Source: Macrococcus capreoli (lineage in GTDB: Bacteria > Bacillota > Bacilli > Staphylococcales > Staphylococcaceae). From it: a stretch of 64,000 nucleotides of DNA. Of this stretch, positions 9,581 to 19,552 are shown piece by piece. The stretch covers positions 115,725 to 179,724 of the forward strand of contig NZ_JAOTIS010000004.1 of the NCBI RefSeq assembly GCF_025628935.1. Direction: 5' to 3'. The notes below the pieces were generated by a model, which made no database searches, was not told where the DNA came from, and saw only the letters and a list, made by a program, of their open reading frames with translations. How positions within the stretch are numbered: position 1 is the stretch's first letter; each line of letters starts with the position of its first letter. Made by a program: the position numbers and the translations under genes.

Positions 9581-9614
9581 AGTCACATTTTCAAAGCGAA
9601 AATGTGGCTTTTTA
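9581..9614 (+). terminator. Terminator of fhuCBG
   Basis: AGTCACATTTTC pairs with GAAAATGTGGCT (one G-U) around a five-base loop, followed by TTTTT. Confidence 0.85.
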
Positions 9615-9669
9615 TGCTTGGGCACAACATAATCGGGAATACTAAAAGAAATAGAGCGTGGAGGGGTAA

Positions 9670-10734
9670 ATGATGAAGAAACATCCATTAATCAGAGCAT
9701 ATGAAACGTTTGTTCAAAATAGATCATGCAATAAAATAGGCATTATTGGACAGCCAGATGCAGGAAAGAGCGCCTTGATTAACCACTTGTGTAATGTCAA
9801 TGCTTACACATCTGTACAAACAGACGCAACGTTAGCAACAACAGAATACCGATATAATGCTTATGGTTATTTAATCGATTTCCCAGGTGTAGGCACGGAA
9901 GAAGTGACCGTTCAAAAATATAAAAAGATTATTCAAAATGAACCAATTCGACATTACTTATATGTCTTTTCAAGTAAAATTAAAGCTGTAGATATAGAAA
10001 TGATAAAATTTTTAACAAAACACAATAAACACATTACTTTTGTATATAATAAAACTGATACATTGGTGGATGTGAATGGCAATGAAGATCGATTATTATT
10101 GATGCGTGATAAAAATACAGAATTACAAGTCACTTTAAAACATTATGTAAAAACACCGGTGTCTTATATTTTTACGAGTACTTTAGATGGTACGGGTATC
10201 GAAACGCTGACAACATTAATTAATGATTTATTGTTGGTAGAAGAGAAAGCTTACCGACAAAAGTATAATGATCCGGCATATGTAAATAGTTATTTAAATT
10301 ATAAAGTGAATTCAGCCTTTCCGAAGTTATTTACGCCAAGTTTCAAAAACATTGTGTTAAAGCAACATTATAAAGTGATTGAACGTACGGTCATGACGCA
10401 CTTTAAAATACAGGAAGATGATATTATGGAACGCAGAAAAGAATGGCTGGATATTGAAACATTTATTAAAGAATTTGAGGCATTAAAAGCAAAAGAAAAA
10501 TCAAGTGGGCTGACACATCTCATGGAGTTCACAAAGATTGTGCAATTAATTAAATCATCCTTTAAAATGAAAAGTATTAACCCGGTTACAATGGCGGTAT
10601 CTTCAATTGTCGAAATGGGGTTAACGAATACATTTCCAATATTTCAGGCGATTGCAAAATATGTCGATGAAATTAAAGAAATTGCACGTGAAGTAATAGA
10701 AGATGACCAAAAACAATATATGAACACACACTAG
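9670..10734 (+). CDS. P-loop GTPase of unknown role
   Basis: 354 residues. The N-terminal ~190 residues are a TRAFAC-type GTPase domain: G1 GQPDAGKSA (about 27-35), G3 DFPGVG (about 75-80) and G4 NKTD (about 132-135). The remainder is helical, with a charged stretch (270-285) and a hydrophobic C-terminal region ('NPVTMAVSSIVEMGLTNTFPI') that could touch membrane, as in dynamin/IRG-like GTPases. I do not recognise a named family. ATG at 9670 and 9673 are both possible; GGAGGG spacing slightly favours 9673. It ends 9 nt before the glucosidase gene, so the two look cotranscribed. Confidence 0.75.
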   Translation: MMKKHPLIRAYETFVQNRSCNKIGIIGQPDAGKSALINHLCNVNAYTSVQTDATLATTEYRYNAYGYLIDFPGVGTEEVTVQKYKKIIQNEPIRHYLYVFSSKIKAVDIEMIKFLTKHNKHITFVYNKTDTLVDVNGNEDRLLLMRDKNTELQVTLKHYVKTPVSYIFTSTLDGTGIETLTTLINDLLLVEEKAYRQKYNDPAYVNSYLNYKVNSAFPKLFTPSFKNIVLKQHYKVIERTVMTHFKIQEDDIMERRKEWLDIETFIKEFEALKAKEKSSGLTHLMEFTKIVQLIKSSFKMKSINPVTMAVSSIVEMGLTNTFPIFQAIAKYVDEIKEIAREVIEDDQKQYMNTH

Positions 10735-10743
10735 GAGGTCACT

Positions 10744-12417
10744 ATGACAATCGAAAGAAAATGGTGGAAAGAAGCAGTATGTTATCAAGTCTATCCAAGA
10801 AGCTTTAAAGATTCAAACGGAGATGGTATTGGCGATCTAAATGGTATTACAGAGAAGTTGGATTATTTAAAAGATTTAGGGATAGATGTCATTTGGGTGA
10901 GTCCAATATTTGAGTCGCCGAATGATGACAATGGCTATGATATCAGTAACTATCAGGAAATTATGCGCGATTTTGGGACGATGGAAGACTTTGATCGATT
11001 GTTGTTAGAAGTCCATGAGCGTGGCATGAAGTTGATTCTGGACTTAGTAATTAACCATACGAGTGATGAACATCAATGGTTTGTAGAGGCCAAGAAAAGT
11101 AAAGATAATGAATACCGAGACTGGTATATTTGGCAAGATGGTAAAGGCGGTAAAGAACCGAATAACTGGGCAAGTATATTTGAAGGTTCGGCATGGGAAT
11201 ATGATGCGACAACAGATCAATATTATATGCATGTCTTCAGTCGTAAACAACCAGATTTAAACTGGGAAAATGAAAACATGCGCCATGCGATTTATAATAT
11301 GGTGAACTGGTGGTTAGACAAAGGCATAGATGGTTTCCGAGTGGATGCTATTAGTCACATTAAGAAAAGTTTCGACAAAGGAGATTTGCCAAATCCCGAT
11401 AAATTAGGTTATGCGGAATCATTTGCAGGACATATGAACCAGCCAGGCATTCAAAAGTATTTACAGGAATTAAAAGAAAACACTTTTGATAAGTATGATA
11501 TTATGACCGTCGGAGAAGCAAATGGTGTAACGACTGAAGATGCAGATGAATGGGTAGGTAAAGAGAACGGCAAGTTTAATATGGTATTCCAGTTTGAACA
11601 TTTAAATTTATGGGATCATAACGTCGGTAAAAGTTTTGACATATTAGGTTATAAAAAGGTATTAAATGCATGGCAAAAAGGATTAGAGAAAACTGGATGG
11701 AATGCATTGTTTATTGAAAATCATGATCGTCAACGTGTTTCTTCAACTTGGGGTGATGATGTTGATTATTGGTTTGAAAGCTCGACAAGCCATGGTGTTG
11801 TATATTTCTTATTACAAGGAACACCATTTATTTATCAAGGTCAGGAAATTGGTATGACAAATTATCCTTTTGAGTCGATTAATGATTTCGATGACGTACA
11901 TGCGAAAAATATTTATAATCAGGAACTCAAAAAAGGGATGAAAAAAGAAGCGATACTTGAAATGTTAGGGCGTATTTCACGTGATAATACGCGTACCCCA
12001 ATGCAGTGGGATGATACAAAAAACGCAGGATTTACAACGGGAACACCGTGGCTGAATGTCAATCCGAATTTCGAAGCAATCAATGTCTTCGTTCAGGAGA
12101 AACAGGAAGATTCGATGTTGAACTTCTATAAAAAAATGATTCGTCTGAAAAAAGAAAATCTGACATTAACTTATGGTGCCTTTGATTTGATATATCCAGA
12201 AGATGAAAAAGTATTTGCTTATACACGTACGCTTGATAATGAACAGTTTATTATTCTTGGTAATTTAAGTCATGATGAAGTGACTTTAAAGCATGATGCA
12301 ACATTAGATTTAGCCGTTGAGAAACAAGTATTGAACAATTATCCGGTAGACAAACAATCTAATGATGTATTTACGTTATTGCCATTTGAGGCAAGAGTGT
12401 ATAAAGTACACGCATAA
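10744..12417 (+). CDS. malL: Oligo-1,6-glucosidase / alpha-glucosidase (GH13)
   Basis: 557 residues, the usual length for cytosolic oligo-1,6-glucosidases/MalA, which release glucose from isomaltose- or maltose-type oligosaccharides. Conserved regions: DLVINHTSDEH (about 98-108), GFRVDAIS with the nucleophile Asp (about 196-203), VGEANG with the acid/base Glu (about 255), and ENHDRQR with the third catalytic Asp (about 327). An AGGAGGTCACT ribosome binding site precedes the ATG. No maltose or trehalose transporter or regulator is adjacent. Trehalose-6-phosphate hydrolase is the main alternative within this subfamily. Confidence 0.85.
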   Translation: MTIERKWWKEAVCYQVYPRSFKDSNGDGIGDLNGITEKLDYLKDLGIDVIWVSPIFESPNDDNGYDISNYQEIMRDFGTMEDFDRLLLEVHERGMKLILDLVINHTSDEHQWFVEAKKSKDNEYRDWYIWQDGKGGKEPNNWASIFEGSAWEYDATTDQYYMHVFSRKQPDLNWENENMRHAIYNMVNWWLDKGIDGFRVDAISHIKKSFDKGDLPNPDKLGYAESFAGHMNQPGIQKYLQELKENTFDKYDIMTVGEANGVTTEDADEWVGKENGKFNMVFQFEHLNLWDHNVGKSFDILGYKKVLNAWQKGLEKTGWNALFIENHDRQRVSSTWGDDVDYWFESSTSHGVVYFLLQGTPFIYQGQEIGMTNYPFESINDFDDVHAKNIYNQELKKGMKKEAILEMLGRISRDNTRTPMQWDDTKNAGFTTGTPWLNVNPNFEAINVFVQEKQEDSMLNFYKKMIRLKKENLTLTYGAFDLIYPEDEKVFAYTRTLDNEQFIILGNLSHDEVTLKHDATLDLAVEKQVLNNYPVDKQSNDVFTLLPFEARVYKVHA

Positions 12418-12494
12418 CAACATTAACAAAAATATCAGTATTAAAAAGAATAGACGAATAGGAATAATAAAAATAATACGAATCAGAAATAAAT

Positions 12495-12527
12495 GACGGA
12501 ACTTCGAAATGGAGTTTCGTCTTTTTA
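12495..12527 (+). terminator. Terminator after the glucosidase gene
   Basis: GACGGAACTTC (12495-12505) pairs with GGAGTTTCGTC (12511-12521) with two G-U pairs and a five-base loop, then TTTTT. The rest of the 210-bp gap to the next gene is A/T-rich with no clear signals. Confidence 0.8.
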
Positions 12528-12628
12528 TATTGTTAACAATAAATTTACAAAGCGGCAAAGAAAAATCCACAAACGATTGATAAAGTAATTAACGGAAGGA
12601 ACAATCATATATTAAGGAGTAAATACAT

Positions 12629-14815
12629 ATGAAACAAGTTTTGAAATGTGTTATTGCTTTTATTTTTGTATTGACGCTGATTCCTTTTTCGAATCAAGCG
12701 AAAGCAGCATCGAATCTTTTAATATCAGAATATGTTGAAGGATCAAGTTATAACAAAGCGATTGAAATTTATAACCCAGGCAATACAGCAGTAGATTTAT
12801 CAAGTTATAGTCTTGTCTCTTTCACAAATGGTGCAGATAGAACGACGGGTACTGTAACAGAACTTAAATTATCAGGAACGATTGAGGCGAAATCAACTTA
12901 TGTAATTGCTAATAAAAGTGCGAGTGAAGCGGTATTATCTAAAGCACAAATGACAACAGGTAATGCAGTAATGAACTTTAACGGGGATGATACATTAGTG
13001 TTATTCCAAAACTATGATGCGACGACGAAAAATGGAGAAGTTCAGGATGCTGTCGGACAAATTGGAGTCGATCCAGGTACAAACTTCGGGACAGATGTTT
13101 CAACATTAGATATGACGTTAGTGCGTACAAACGATTTATTAACACCGGATACAAATATTGAGGATGCATATCATCCGGAGAAACAATTTATCGCTTTACC
13201 GAAAGATACATTTGATCAGTTAGGGCGATTTGATGGTGGTGTCGTGGCACCTCCAGCTGAAGTAGCTAAAGATCAGTATCAAGTTAAAGTGTTAAGAGTA
13301 GTAGATGGAGACACAATTAAAATATCTCCGGCAATTATGGGTTCAGATACTATTCGTTTCGTGAATATTGATACAGCAGAAACATATCATTTAACGAGTT
13401 ATGACGAAAGTTTAATTAAGACAGATTTAAATCAAAACCAAAAGTATTTTGGTGAGCTTGCAAAGAAAGCATTGAATGAAAAGTTAACGCCGGGTATGGA
13501 TATTACAGTTAAAGTAAATAAAGAACATGTAACAGATGATTACGGTCGTGTGTTAGGGCAAGTCATTCGTACAAGTGATAACGTGAATGTTAACTTAAGT
13601 ATGGTGAAAGAAGGATTTGCATCAACATACTTCATTTGGCCAGTGATGAGTATGGAAGATTATAATATGTTCCAATCTGCCGTAAAAGCAGCACAAGATG
13701 CGGGATTAGGTATGTGGAATAAATCAAACCCTCAATTAGAGTTACCATTTGAATTCCGTGCACGTTATGATGGCAAAGGTTTATTACGATATGTAGGAAA
13801 CTCAGATACGAAAGTGTTCTATGATCCACAAAACTTTGCGCAAGTGCCTGTAGATAAGCGTATCTTCTTCTCAAAAGAAGAGGCGATTGCACAAGGGTAC
13901 AAACCAGCAGCTGGCAACGGAGAAGGTGAGATAACAGTTGAACCAGCAAAAGCGATGGATATTGATGCTGCACGTAAAGCAGGTAAAGGTACAAATGCAA
14001 TTGTAACTGGAACAGTGACACACATAGATGGATATAATATTTATATTCAGGATAAAACAGGTGGTATTGTTGTACGTAGCAAGACAGTTAAACCAAATAT
14101 CGGTGATGTCATTGAAGCAACAGGTGAAACTGGAGAGTATTTTGGTTTATATCAAATAGAATCAGAAGAGATTAAAGTGACAGGACAATCAAATATTACA
14201 CCTGAGAAGAAGACACTTTCTTCAATTGGAGAAAGTGAAGAAGCTGAATTAATCACAATTAATGATGTGACAGTGAAATCTGTTAATGAGCATTCTGAAT
14301 ATACTGTAGAAGATAAATCAGGTCATACATTTATGATTAAAGCGAAATCAGGTATTGAAGTCGGAAAAACATACCACGCAATTACAGGTGTTGTGACATT
14401 TAGCTATGATAACTATAAATTATTGCCGACTGAAATTGTCGAAAAAGAAATTGTGAAAGAAACACCAAAGACTGTATCAGGCATTGCATTTTTAGATAAG
14501 AATCACAACGGTAAATATGATAGACCAGATTTAGTATTAAAGAATGTTAAAGTATCAATTTATAAGGACAATCAACTTGTAGAAGAAGTCGTGACAGATG
14601 AATTTGGTGCGTATAATACATTGCTGCTGAATGGGAATTATACATTGAAATTCGAAGTACCCAATGGATTAGTAGAGACGTTTGAAAACAATGCGGACGA
14701 GAATGTTGATTCAGATATTTCTGATGGTAAAGTTGATGTTGTGATTAATAATCAGGATGTTCAAAATATTTCAGCAGGATATACGAAACCAGTAGGGAAA
14801 ATGAAACGCAAGTAA
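12629..14815 (+). CDS. Secreted multidomain nuclease (LTD, SNase, degenerate Ada-type, OB-fold and SdrD-B-like domains)
   Basis: 728 residues with a Sec signal peptide (1-27, ending AKA-A). Order: lamin-tail-like domain (about 28-145), staphylococcal-nuclease domain (about 216-365), a short Ada-metal-binding-like segment (about 388-428) whose cysteines are missing, an OB-fold region as in Bacillus YhcR (about 440-605), and a SdrD-B/Cna-B-like beta domain (about 613-718). Thermonuclease residues are kept: D226/D228, R243, D248, E251, R307. No LPXTG or membrane anchor; the chain ends in a basic tail, so it is probably released or loosely wall-bound. It likely degrades extracellular DNA or RNA. 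A terminator follows. Confidence 0.85.
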   Translation: MKQVLKCVIAFIFVLTLIPFSNQAKAASNLLISEYVEGSSYNKAIEIYNPGNTAVDLSSYSLVSFTNGADRTTGTVTELKLSGTIEAKSTYVIANKSASEAVLSKAQMTTGNAVMNFNGDDTLVLFQNYDATTKNGEVQDAVGQIGVDPGTNFGTDVSTLDMTLVRTNDLLTPDTNIEDAYHPEKQFIALPKDTFDQLGRFDGGVVAPPAEVAKDQYQVKVLRVVDGDTIKISPAIMGSDTIRFVNIDTAETYHLTSYDESLIKTDLNQNQKYFGELAKKALNEKLTPGMDITVKVNKEHVTDDYGRVLGQVIRTSDNVNVNLSMVKEGFASTYFIWPVMSMEDYNMFQSAVKAAQDAGLGMWNKSNPQLELPFEFRARYDGKGLLRYVGNSDTKVFYDPQNFAQVPVDKRIFFSKEEAIAQGYKPAAGNGEGEITVEPAKAMDIDAARKAGKGTNAIVTGTVTHIDGYNIYIQDKTGGIVVRSKTVKPNIGDVIEATGETGEYFGLYQIESEEIKVTGQSNITPEKKTLSSIGESEEAELITINDVTVKSVNEHSEYTVEDKSGHTFMIKAKSGIEVGKTYHAITGVVTFSYDNYKLLPTEIVEKEIVKETPKTVSGIAFLDKNHNGKYDRPDLVLKNVKVSIYKDNQLVEEVVTDEFGAYNTLLLNGNYTLKFEVPNGLVETFENNADENVDSDISDGKVDVVINNQDVQNISAGYTKPVGKMKRK

Positions 14816-14824
14816 TCGTTTAGG

Positions 14825-14851
14825 GACAGGTCAAAGAACCTGTCTTTTTTA
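14825..14851 (+). terminator. Terminator of the secreted nuclease gene
   Basis: GACAGGT (14825-14831) pairs with ACCTGTC (14838-14844) and is followed by TTTTTT. Confidence 0.85.
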
Positions 14852-14923
14852 TTTTGGAAATAAAACAATAGGGATAAATCCTTTGTTATAATATCACCAA
14901 TAACATGTTACGGAGGAATGAAA

Positions 14924-15625
14924 GTGGTTAAAATTGAAAAGAAAAAATTATACGAAGGCATTGCTGATTTAATTAGTGAACAAATAAAAAATGGTGACTA
15001 TCAAGTCAATGAAAAATTACCTTCGATCCAAAAGCTTGCACAAGATTATGGCGTCGGGCAAGCTTCTATTCGTGAAGCGTTAAATGCTTTACGTGTAATG
15101 GGATTACTTGAAATTCGTCACGGCGAAGGTACATTTGTTAAAAATATAAAACCGAAAGTATTCTCAAAAGAAATGGCGATATACACAAAAAAAGATATTA
15201 TCGATTTACTGGAAGTACGTAAAATAATTGAGGTAGGTGCGGCTGAAAGAGCGGCACAACATCGTACAACTGAAGATTTAAATCAAATTAAACAAGCATT
15301 GGACCAAATGCAGTTAGTGATAAACAATAAAGCAGTTGGTGAAGAAAGTGATTTAGCCTTTCATATGAGTATTGCGCGTGCAACGAAAAACGAACTGCTG
15401 ATTCAATTGCTGGAAGAAGTATCAGATAAAATAAAAACAACGATGAAAGAGACGCGTAAAATATGGATTTATACAGAAACGAAATCTATTGAAAAATTAT
15501 ATAAAGAGCATTTAGAAATTTACGAAGCGATTGAAACTCAGTCTGTTGAACGCGCAAAAGAAAAAATGCTTAATCATTTAGAAGAAGTGGAATACGTACT
15601 ATTAGAACACTTAGAAATTGATTAA
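14924..15625 (+). CDS. lutR: FadR/GntR-type regulator of lactate utilisation
   Basis: About 233 residues: an N-terminal winged-helix GntR domain ('LPSIQKLAQDYGVGQASIREAL', residues about 28-49) and a C-terminal all-helical FCD ligand domain with metal-binding-like 'DLAFHMSIARAT'. I chose GTG 14924, 7 nt after GGAGG; the in-frame ATG at 14918 leaves only 1 nt. In Bacillus, LutR represses lutABC and is relieved by lactate. Here it lies directly before lutABC with a perfect LutR box between them, strongly supporting the same role. There is no terminator between lutR and lutA. Confidence 0.87.
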   Translation: MVKIEKKKLYEGIADLISEQIKNGDYQVNEKLPSIQKLAQDYGVGQASIREALNALRVMGLLEIRHGEGTFVKNIKPKVFSKEMAIYTKKDIIDLLEVRKIIEVGAAERAAQHRTTEDLNQIKQALDQMQLVINNKAVGEESDLAFHMSIARATKNELLIQLLEEVSDKIKTTMKETRKIWIYTETKSIEKLYKEHLEIYEAIETQSVERAKEKMLNHLEEVEYVLLEHLEID

Positions 15626-15642
15626 AGATTACGACTTGCAAT

Positions 15643-15658
15643 TTGGTAACGATTTCAA
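15643..15658. promoter_or_regulatory. Catabolite-responsive (cre-like) site upstream of lutABC
   Basis: TTGGTAACGATTTCAA fits the Bacillus CcpA consensus WTGNAANCGNWWNCAW at every defined position but one (T for A at position 5). Its place before lutA fits carbon repression of lactate oxidation. CcpA binding is inferred. Confidence 0.55.
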
Positions 15659-15681
15659 TAGAATGTATATGTTAGAGATAT

Positions 15682-15696
15682 AGTCATCGGATGACT
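15682..15696. promoter_or_regulatory. LutR operator in front of lutA
   Basis: AGTCATCGGATGACT is a perfect 7-1-7 palindrome and contains TCATC-N-GATGA, the motif reported (from memory) for Bacillus LutR. It lies 53-67 bp before the lutA start. Confidence 0.75.
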
Positions 15697-15748
15697 GAAA
15701 ATTTAATCGATATTGGGCAATATGGATTAATTAGAGGGGTGTATATTA

Positions 15749-16483
15749 ATGAAAGTCAGTTTATTTAGTACGTGCTTAGTTGATGTATTTGAAAAAAGAG
15801 TTGGTATCGCAACGGTTGAATTACTTGAGAAATTAGGCTGCGAAGTAGATTATCCGGCAGCACAAGTATGTTGCGGACAGCCTGCTTACAACTCTGGATA
15901 TCACGAGGAAACGAAGAAAGTAGCACAAAATATGATTCAAGCATTTGAAGCTTCAGAATATGTTGTCGCACCATCTGGATCATGTATTACGATGTTTAAA
16001 CATTATCCTGACTTATTTAAAGATGATATTGCATGGCGTGAACGTGCTGAGCGTCTAGCTAATAAGTCGTATGAAGTTACGCAATTCATTGTGAATGTAC
16101 TAGGGATTACAAATGTGGGTGCTAAATTAAAGGGCAAAGCAACAATGCACCCATCATGTCACAATACACGTTTGTTACACAACTCAGAACCTCCGAAACA
16201 ATTACTTGCAGCAGTTGAAGGTTTAGAAATTGTTGAGCTACCTGAATACTATAACTGTTGTGGATTCGGTGGTACATTTGCGGTTAAGATGAATGACGTT
16301 TCAGGTGAAATGGTAGATGATAAAGTTGACTGCATCGTAAAAAGTGGAGCTGATTATTTAGTTGGTGCTGATGCAAGTTGTTTAATGAACATTGAAGGGC
16401 GATTAAAGCGTCGTGGAGAAAAAGTGAAAGTTTATCACATCGTTGAAATCTTAAACAATAATACTGAGGCGGTGACTGTATAA
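15749..16483 (+). CDS. lutA: Lactate utilisation protein A (Fe-S oxidoreductase subunit)
   Basis: 244 residues with two CCG-type cysteine domains: '[11 protein letters not shown]' (about 41-51) and 'NCCGFGG' (about 171-177), plus 'HPSCHNTR'. This is the GlpC/HdrB-like cluster-binding subunit of LutABC, which oxidises L-lactate to pyruvate in the cytosol. A GAGGGG ribosome binding site precedes the ATG. The stop overlaps lutB by one base (TAATG). Confidence 0.93.
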   Translation: MKVSLFSTCLVDVFEKRVGIATVELLEKLGCEVDYPAAQVCCGQPAYNSGYHEETKKVAQNMIQAFEASEYVVAPSGSCITMFKHYPDLFKDDIAWRERAERLANKSYEVTQFIVNVLGITNVGAKLKGKATMHPSCHNTRLLHNSEPPKQLLAAVEGLEIVELPEYYNCCGFGGTFAVKMNDVSGEMVDDKVDCIVKSGADYLVGADASCLMNIEGRLKRRGEKVKVYHIVEILNNNTEAVTV

Positions 16484-17916
16484 TGAGCATGAAGATTGGT
16501 ACAGAATCGTTTAAAAAAGCTGTTAAAACAGAACTTAAAGATGATTTTATGCGTGGCGCCGTATCAAGTGCACAAGATAGATTGCGTGAGCGTAAAATTA
16601 AATCCCAGGAAAGTTTAGGCAACTGGGAAGAATGGAGAAACCATTCTGAAGAAATTCGTCAACATACGCTTGCCAACCTGGACTATTATTTGAACATGTT
16701 AGCTGAGAACGTTGCAGAGAAAGGTGGTCATGTCTTCTTCGCGGAAACTGCTGAAGAAGCCAATCAATATGTTCAGAAAGTATTGATTGATAAGAAAGCG
16801 AAAAAAGTCGCAAAATCGAAATCAATGGTAACGGAAGAAATTGATTTAAATAAAGCGATGGAGGCTGTTGGTTGTGAAGTTATTGAGACGGACTTAGGGG
16901 AATACATTCTTCAAATCGATGATCACAATCCACCTTCTCATATCGTAGCGCCTGCGTTACATATGAACAAAGAACAAATTCAAAAAGTATTTACTGAAAA
17001 ATTAGGTTACGATAAATCAAGTGCGCCGGAAGAATTAGCATTATTTGCCCGTGAGAAATTACGTCAGGAATTCTTAACGGCGGATGTCGGCATTACGGGA
17101 TGTAACTTCGGTGTCGCTGAAAGTGGTTCATTCACTTTAGTGACCAATGAAGGTAATGCACGTATGGTAACCACTTTACCTAAGACGCAAATTACAGTAA
17201 TGGGTATGGAACGTATCGTGCCAACACATGAAGAGCTGGAAGTATTAGTTTCAATGTTAACACGCGCCGCGGTTGGTCAAAACTTAACAAGTTATGTAAC
17301 GACTTTAACAGGCCCACGTGCAGACGATGAAATTGATGGACCAGAGGAATTCCATTTAGTCATTGTAGACAATGGCCGTTCTAAAATTTTAGGGACTCAA
17401 TTCCAGTCAATACTGCAATGTATTCGCTGTGCAGCATGTGTTAACGTATGTCCAGTATATCGTCAAGTTGGTGGTCATTCGTATGGTTCGATTTATCCAG
17501 GACCAGTAGGTGCGGTACTGACACCATTACTTGGTGGTTATAAAGACTACAAAGAATTACCTTATGCATCTACATTATGTGGTGCGTGTACTGAAGCGTG
17601 TCCAGTGAAAATTCCATTACACGACCTGCTATTAGAGCATAGACGTGTTATCGTTGAAGAAGAGAAGATGTCACCGGTAGCTGAACGTCTTGTTATGAAA
17701 GGTTTCGGTATGGGCGCATCTAATGCAACGTTATTTAAATACGGTACGAAAGTTGCACCAACTGTCATGTCACCATTCGAAAATAAAGATAAACATATGA
17801 TTACTAAAGGTCCTAAACCATTACAAGCATGGACAGCTACACGTGACTTCCCGATGCCGGATGAAGAGAATTTCCGCGACTGGATGCAAAATAGATTGAA
17901 AAGAGGTGCGAAATAA
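16483..17916 (+). CDS. lutB: Lactate utilisation protein B (Fe-S protein)
   Basis: 477 residues, LUD domain in the N-terminal two thirds ('[23 protein letters not shown]', split around residues 205-227) followed by two 4Fe-4S motifs, [15 protein letters not shown] (about 312-326) and [12 protein letters not shown] (about 365-376). Middle subunit of the LutABC lactate oxidase. Starts with ATG overlapping the lutA stop and ends overlapping lutC, so translation of all three is coupled. Confidence 0.93.
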   Translation: MSMKIGTESFKKAVKTELKDDFMRGAVSSAQDRLRERKIKSQESLGNWEEWRNHSEEIRQHTLANLDYYLNMLAENVAEKGGHVFFAETAEEANQYVQKVLIDKKAKKVAKSKSMVTEEIDLNKAMEAVGCEVIETDLGEYILQIDDHNPPSHIVAPALHMNKEQIQKVFTEKLGYDKSSAPEELALFAREKLRQEFLTADVGITGCNFGVAESGSFTLVTNEGNARMVTTLPKTQITVMGMERIVPTHEELEVLVSMLTRAAVGQNLTSYVTTLTGPRADDEIDGPEEFHLVIVDNGRSKILGTQFQSILQCIRCAACVNVCPVYRQVGGHSYGSIYPGPVGAVLTPLLGGYKDYKELPYASTLCGACTEACPVKIPLHDLLLEHRRVIVEEEKMSPVAERLVMKGFGMGASNATLFKYGTKVAPTVMSPFENKDKHMITKGPKPLQAWTATRDFPMPDEENFRDWMQNRLKRGAK

Positions 17917-18608
17917 TGAAAGGCACAATTTATAATAAAGATTCATTTATTAGTAACATCTCTAAAAACTTAAGCCGTGAGATGCCCTCGACTGTTGAAA
18001 TACCAGAATGGAAGTTCAGACCACAAGATAAGACGTTAACTGGACTTTCTCAAGATGAATTGCTGGATATTCTGAAACAACAATGTGAATTTATTCATAC
18101 AGATTTAGTTGTAACGACAAGTCAAGAAGTGAATAAGACATTAACAGACGTTATCGCAAAATACGGTAAAGGTGAAATTATTGCTACGAATGATAAACGT
18201 TATGCGGATTTAGGAATTGATTTAGCGCAGCACGGTGCATTCATCTGGGATGAAGCGAAAGGTGCAGAGAATTTACATGTCGCAGAACGCGCGAATGTAG
18301 GGATAACAATTAGTGAACAAACACTTGCGGAAAGTGGCACGGTTGTATTATATGCACATAAAGGCATTGGACGTAGTGTGAGTTTACTGCCTGCAACTTA
18401 TATTGCGATTGTACCTAAATCTACAATCGTACCAAGATTTACACAAGCTGCACAGGAAATGAATAAGATGATGAAAGAGGCATCGCATTTCCCAACATGT
18501 ATTAATTTAATTACAGGGCCTTCAAATTCAGCGGATATTGAAATGAAGCTCGTTGTAGGTGTGCATGGACCAATTAAAGCAACGTATATCGTAATTGATG
18601 ATAAATAA
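17916..18608 (+). CDS. lutC: Lactate utilisation protein C
   Basis: 230 residues of the LUD family (YkgG/LutC), with the shared 'VGITISEQTLAESGTVVL' region near residue 130 and 'GPSNSADIEMKLVVGVHGP' near residue 206, recognisable also in LutB. Third LutABC subunit. TAATG overlap with lutB. Together with LctP this locus allows growth on lactate. Confidence 0.92.
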   Translation: MKGTIYNKDSFISNISKNLSREMPSTVEIPEWKFRPQDKTLTGLSQDELLDILKQQCEFIHTDLVVTTSQEVNKTLTDVIAKYGKGEIIATNDKRYADLGIDLAQHGAFIWDEAKGAENLHVAERANVGITISEQTLAESGTVVLYAHKGIGRSVSLLPATYIAIVPKSTIVPRFTQAAQEMNKMMKEASHFPTCINLITGPSNSADIEMKLVVGVHGPIKATYIVIDDK

Positions 18609-18673
18609 CAGATATTGAGTAATAAAGCTAATAATAAAGATAATAATAAAATAATAGCATAACGATGTACATT

Positions 18674-18716
18674 GAAAGACCTTAAGCATATTTCATATCG
18701 CTTAAGGTCTTTCATT
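18674..18716. terminator. Terminator after lutABC
   Basis: GAAAGACCTTAAGC (18674-18687) is perfectly complementary to GCTTAAGGTCTTTC (18700-18713). The T-run is short and lies partly inside the stem, so efficiency is uncertain. Confidence 0.65.
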
Positions 18717-18799
18717 ATGTAGAGCATGATCAATTACTTTCAATCAAATGGTGTATTGTATAAAATAGAAGTAAATACTGACGATAAGGTGTCGAGATA

Positions 18800-19552
18800 A
18801 TGATGAATTTACAGTTTGATCACATAATCCATTATGTTAAAGGGATAGAAGATTTGCATTTTCCGGGAAATAAATTAAAGATAATACCAGGTGGTAAACA
18901 TCTTGCATTAGGTACGAAGAATCAATTAAGTAGAATCGATTTATCTTATATTGAATTCATTGATATATTTGATAAACAACTTGTTGAGCAAGCAATGATG
19001 GATGACAATGAGCGATTCAGTTTTGCGAGTAGTTTAGGGAGAACGCACTATACGGAAGGATTTAAACGTTTATGCTATAGAACGGATGATATAGCGGCAT
19101 TAAATCAGCACTTTCATTCACTAGGATTAAACACAATTGGCCCTCTTCAAATGGAACGTGTCACGCCAGACGGGAAAGTTATTCAATGGCAGTTACTGTA
19201 TATTGATGAAGAGCGAAATTTTGAATTACCATTCTTTATTCAATGGGGGGCCACTGACGAAGAGAGGTACGCGCAATTAGCTGTAGATATGCAGCCACAT
19301 TTAAAGCTTGATACGATTATTATTGAAGCGGCAGACTTTGATAATATTGCAGAAATATTTGTGGAGTGGCTCGGTTACGAAGTGGTTGGTGGTGTCATTA
19401 ATACTTACTTCCTGCTTAAAAGAGAAGGCATGCCAAGTATTAAGATTATTCCCGGTAATATCAATCAAATTCGACGATTAGAAATAAAAACACAAGATGC
19501 TGCATTAGTTGGCGAACATCTTGTGCATGAAGCGGTATATGCATTTATTTAA
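18800..19552 (+). CDS. VOC/glyoxalase-like family protein
   Basis: 250 residues resembling the Glyoxalase_3-like group: an N-terminal 'FDHIIHYVKGIED' motif with metal-type His, a central 'IDLSYIEFIDIFD' and a second half that repeats the fold. These cytosolic proteins are mostly uncharacterised dioxygenase/glyoxalase relatives; no substrate can be assigned. ATG at 18800 or 18803 are both possible. It ends 8 nt inside the convergent small gene. Confidence 0.75.
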   Translation: MMNLQFDHIIHYVKGIEDLHFPGNKLKIIPGGKHLALGTKNQLSRIDLSYIEFIDIFDKQLVEQAMMDDNERFSFASSLGRTHYTEGFKRLCYRTDDIAALNQHFHSLGLNTIGPLQMERVTPDGKVIQWQLLYIDEERNFELPFFIQWGATDEERYAQLAVDMQPHLKLDTIIIEAADFDNIAEIFVEWLGYEVVGGVINTYFLLKREGMPSIKIIPGNINQIRRLEIKTQDAALVGEHLVHEAVYAFI

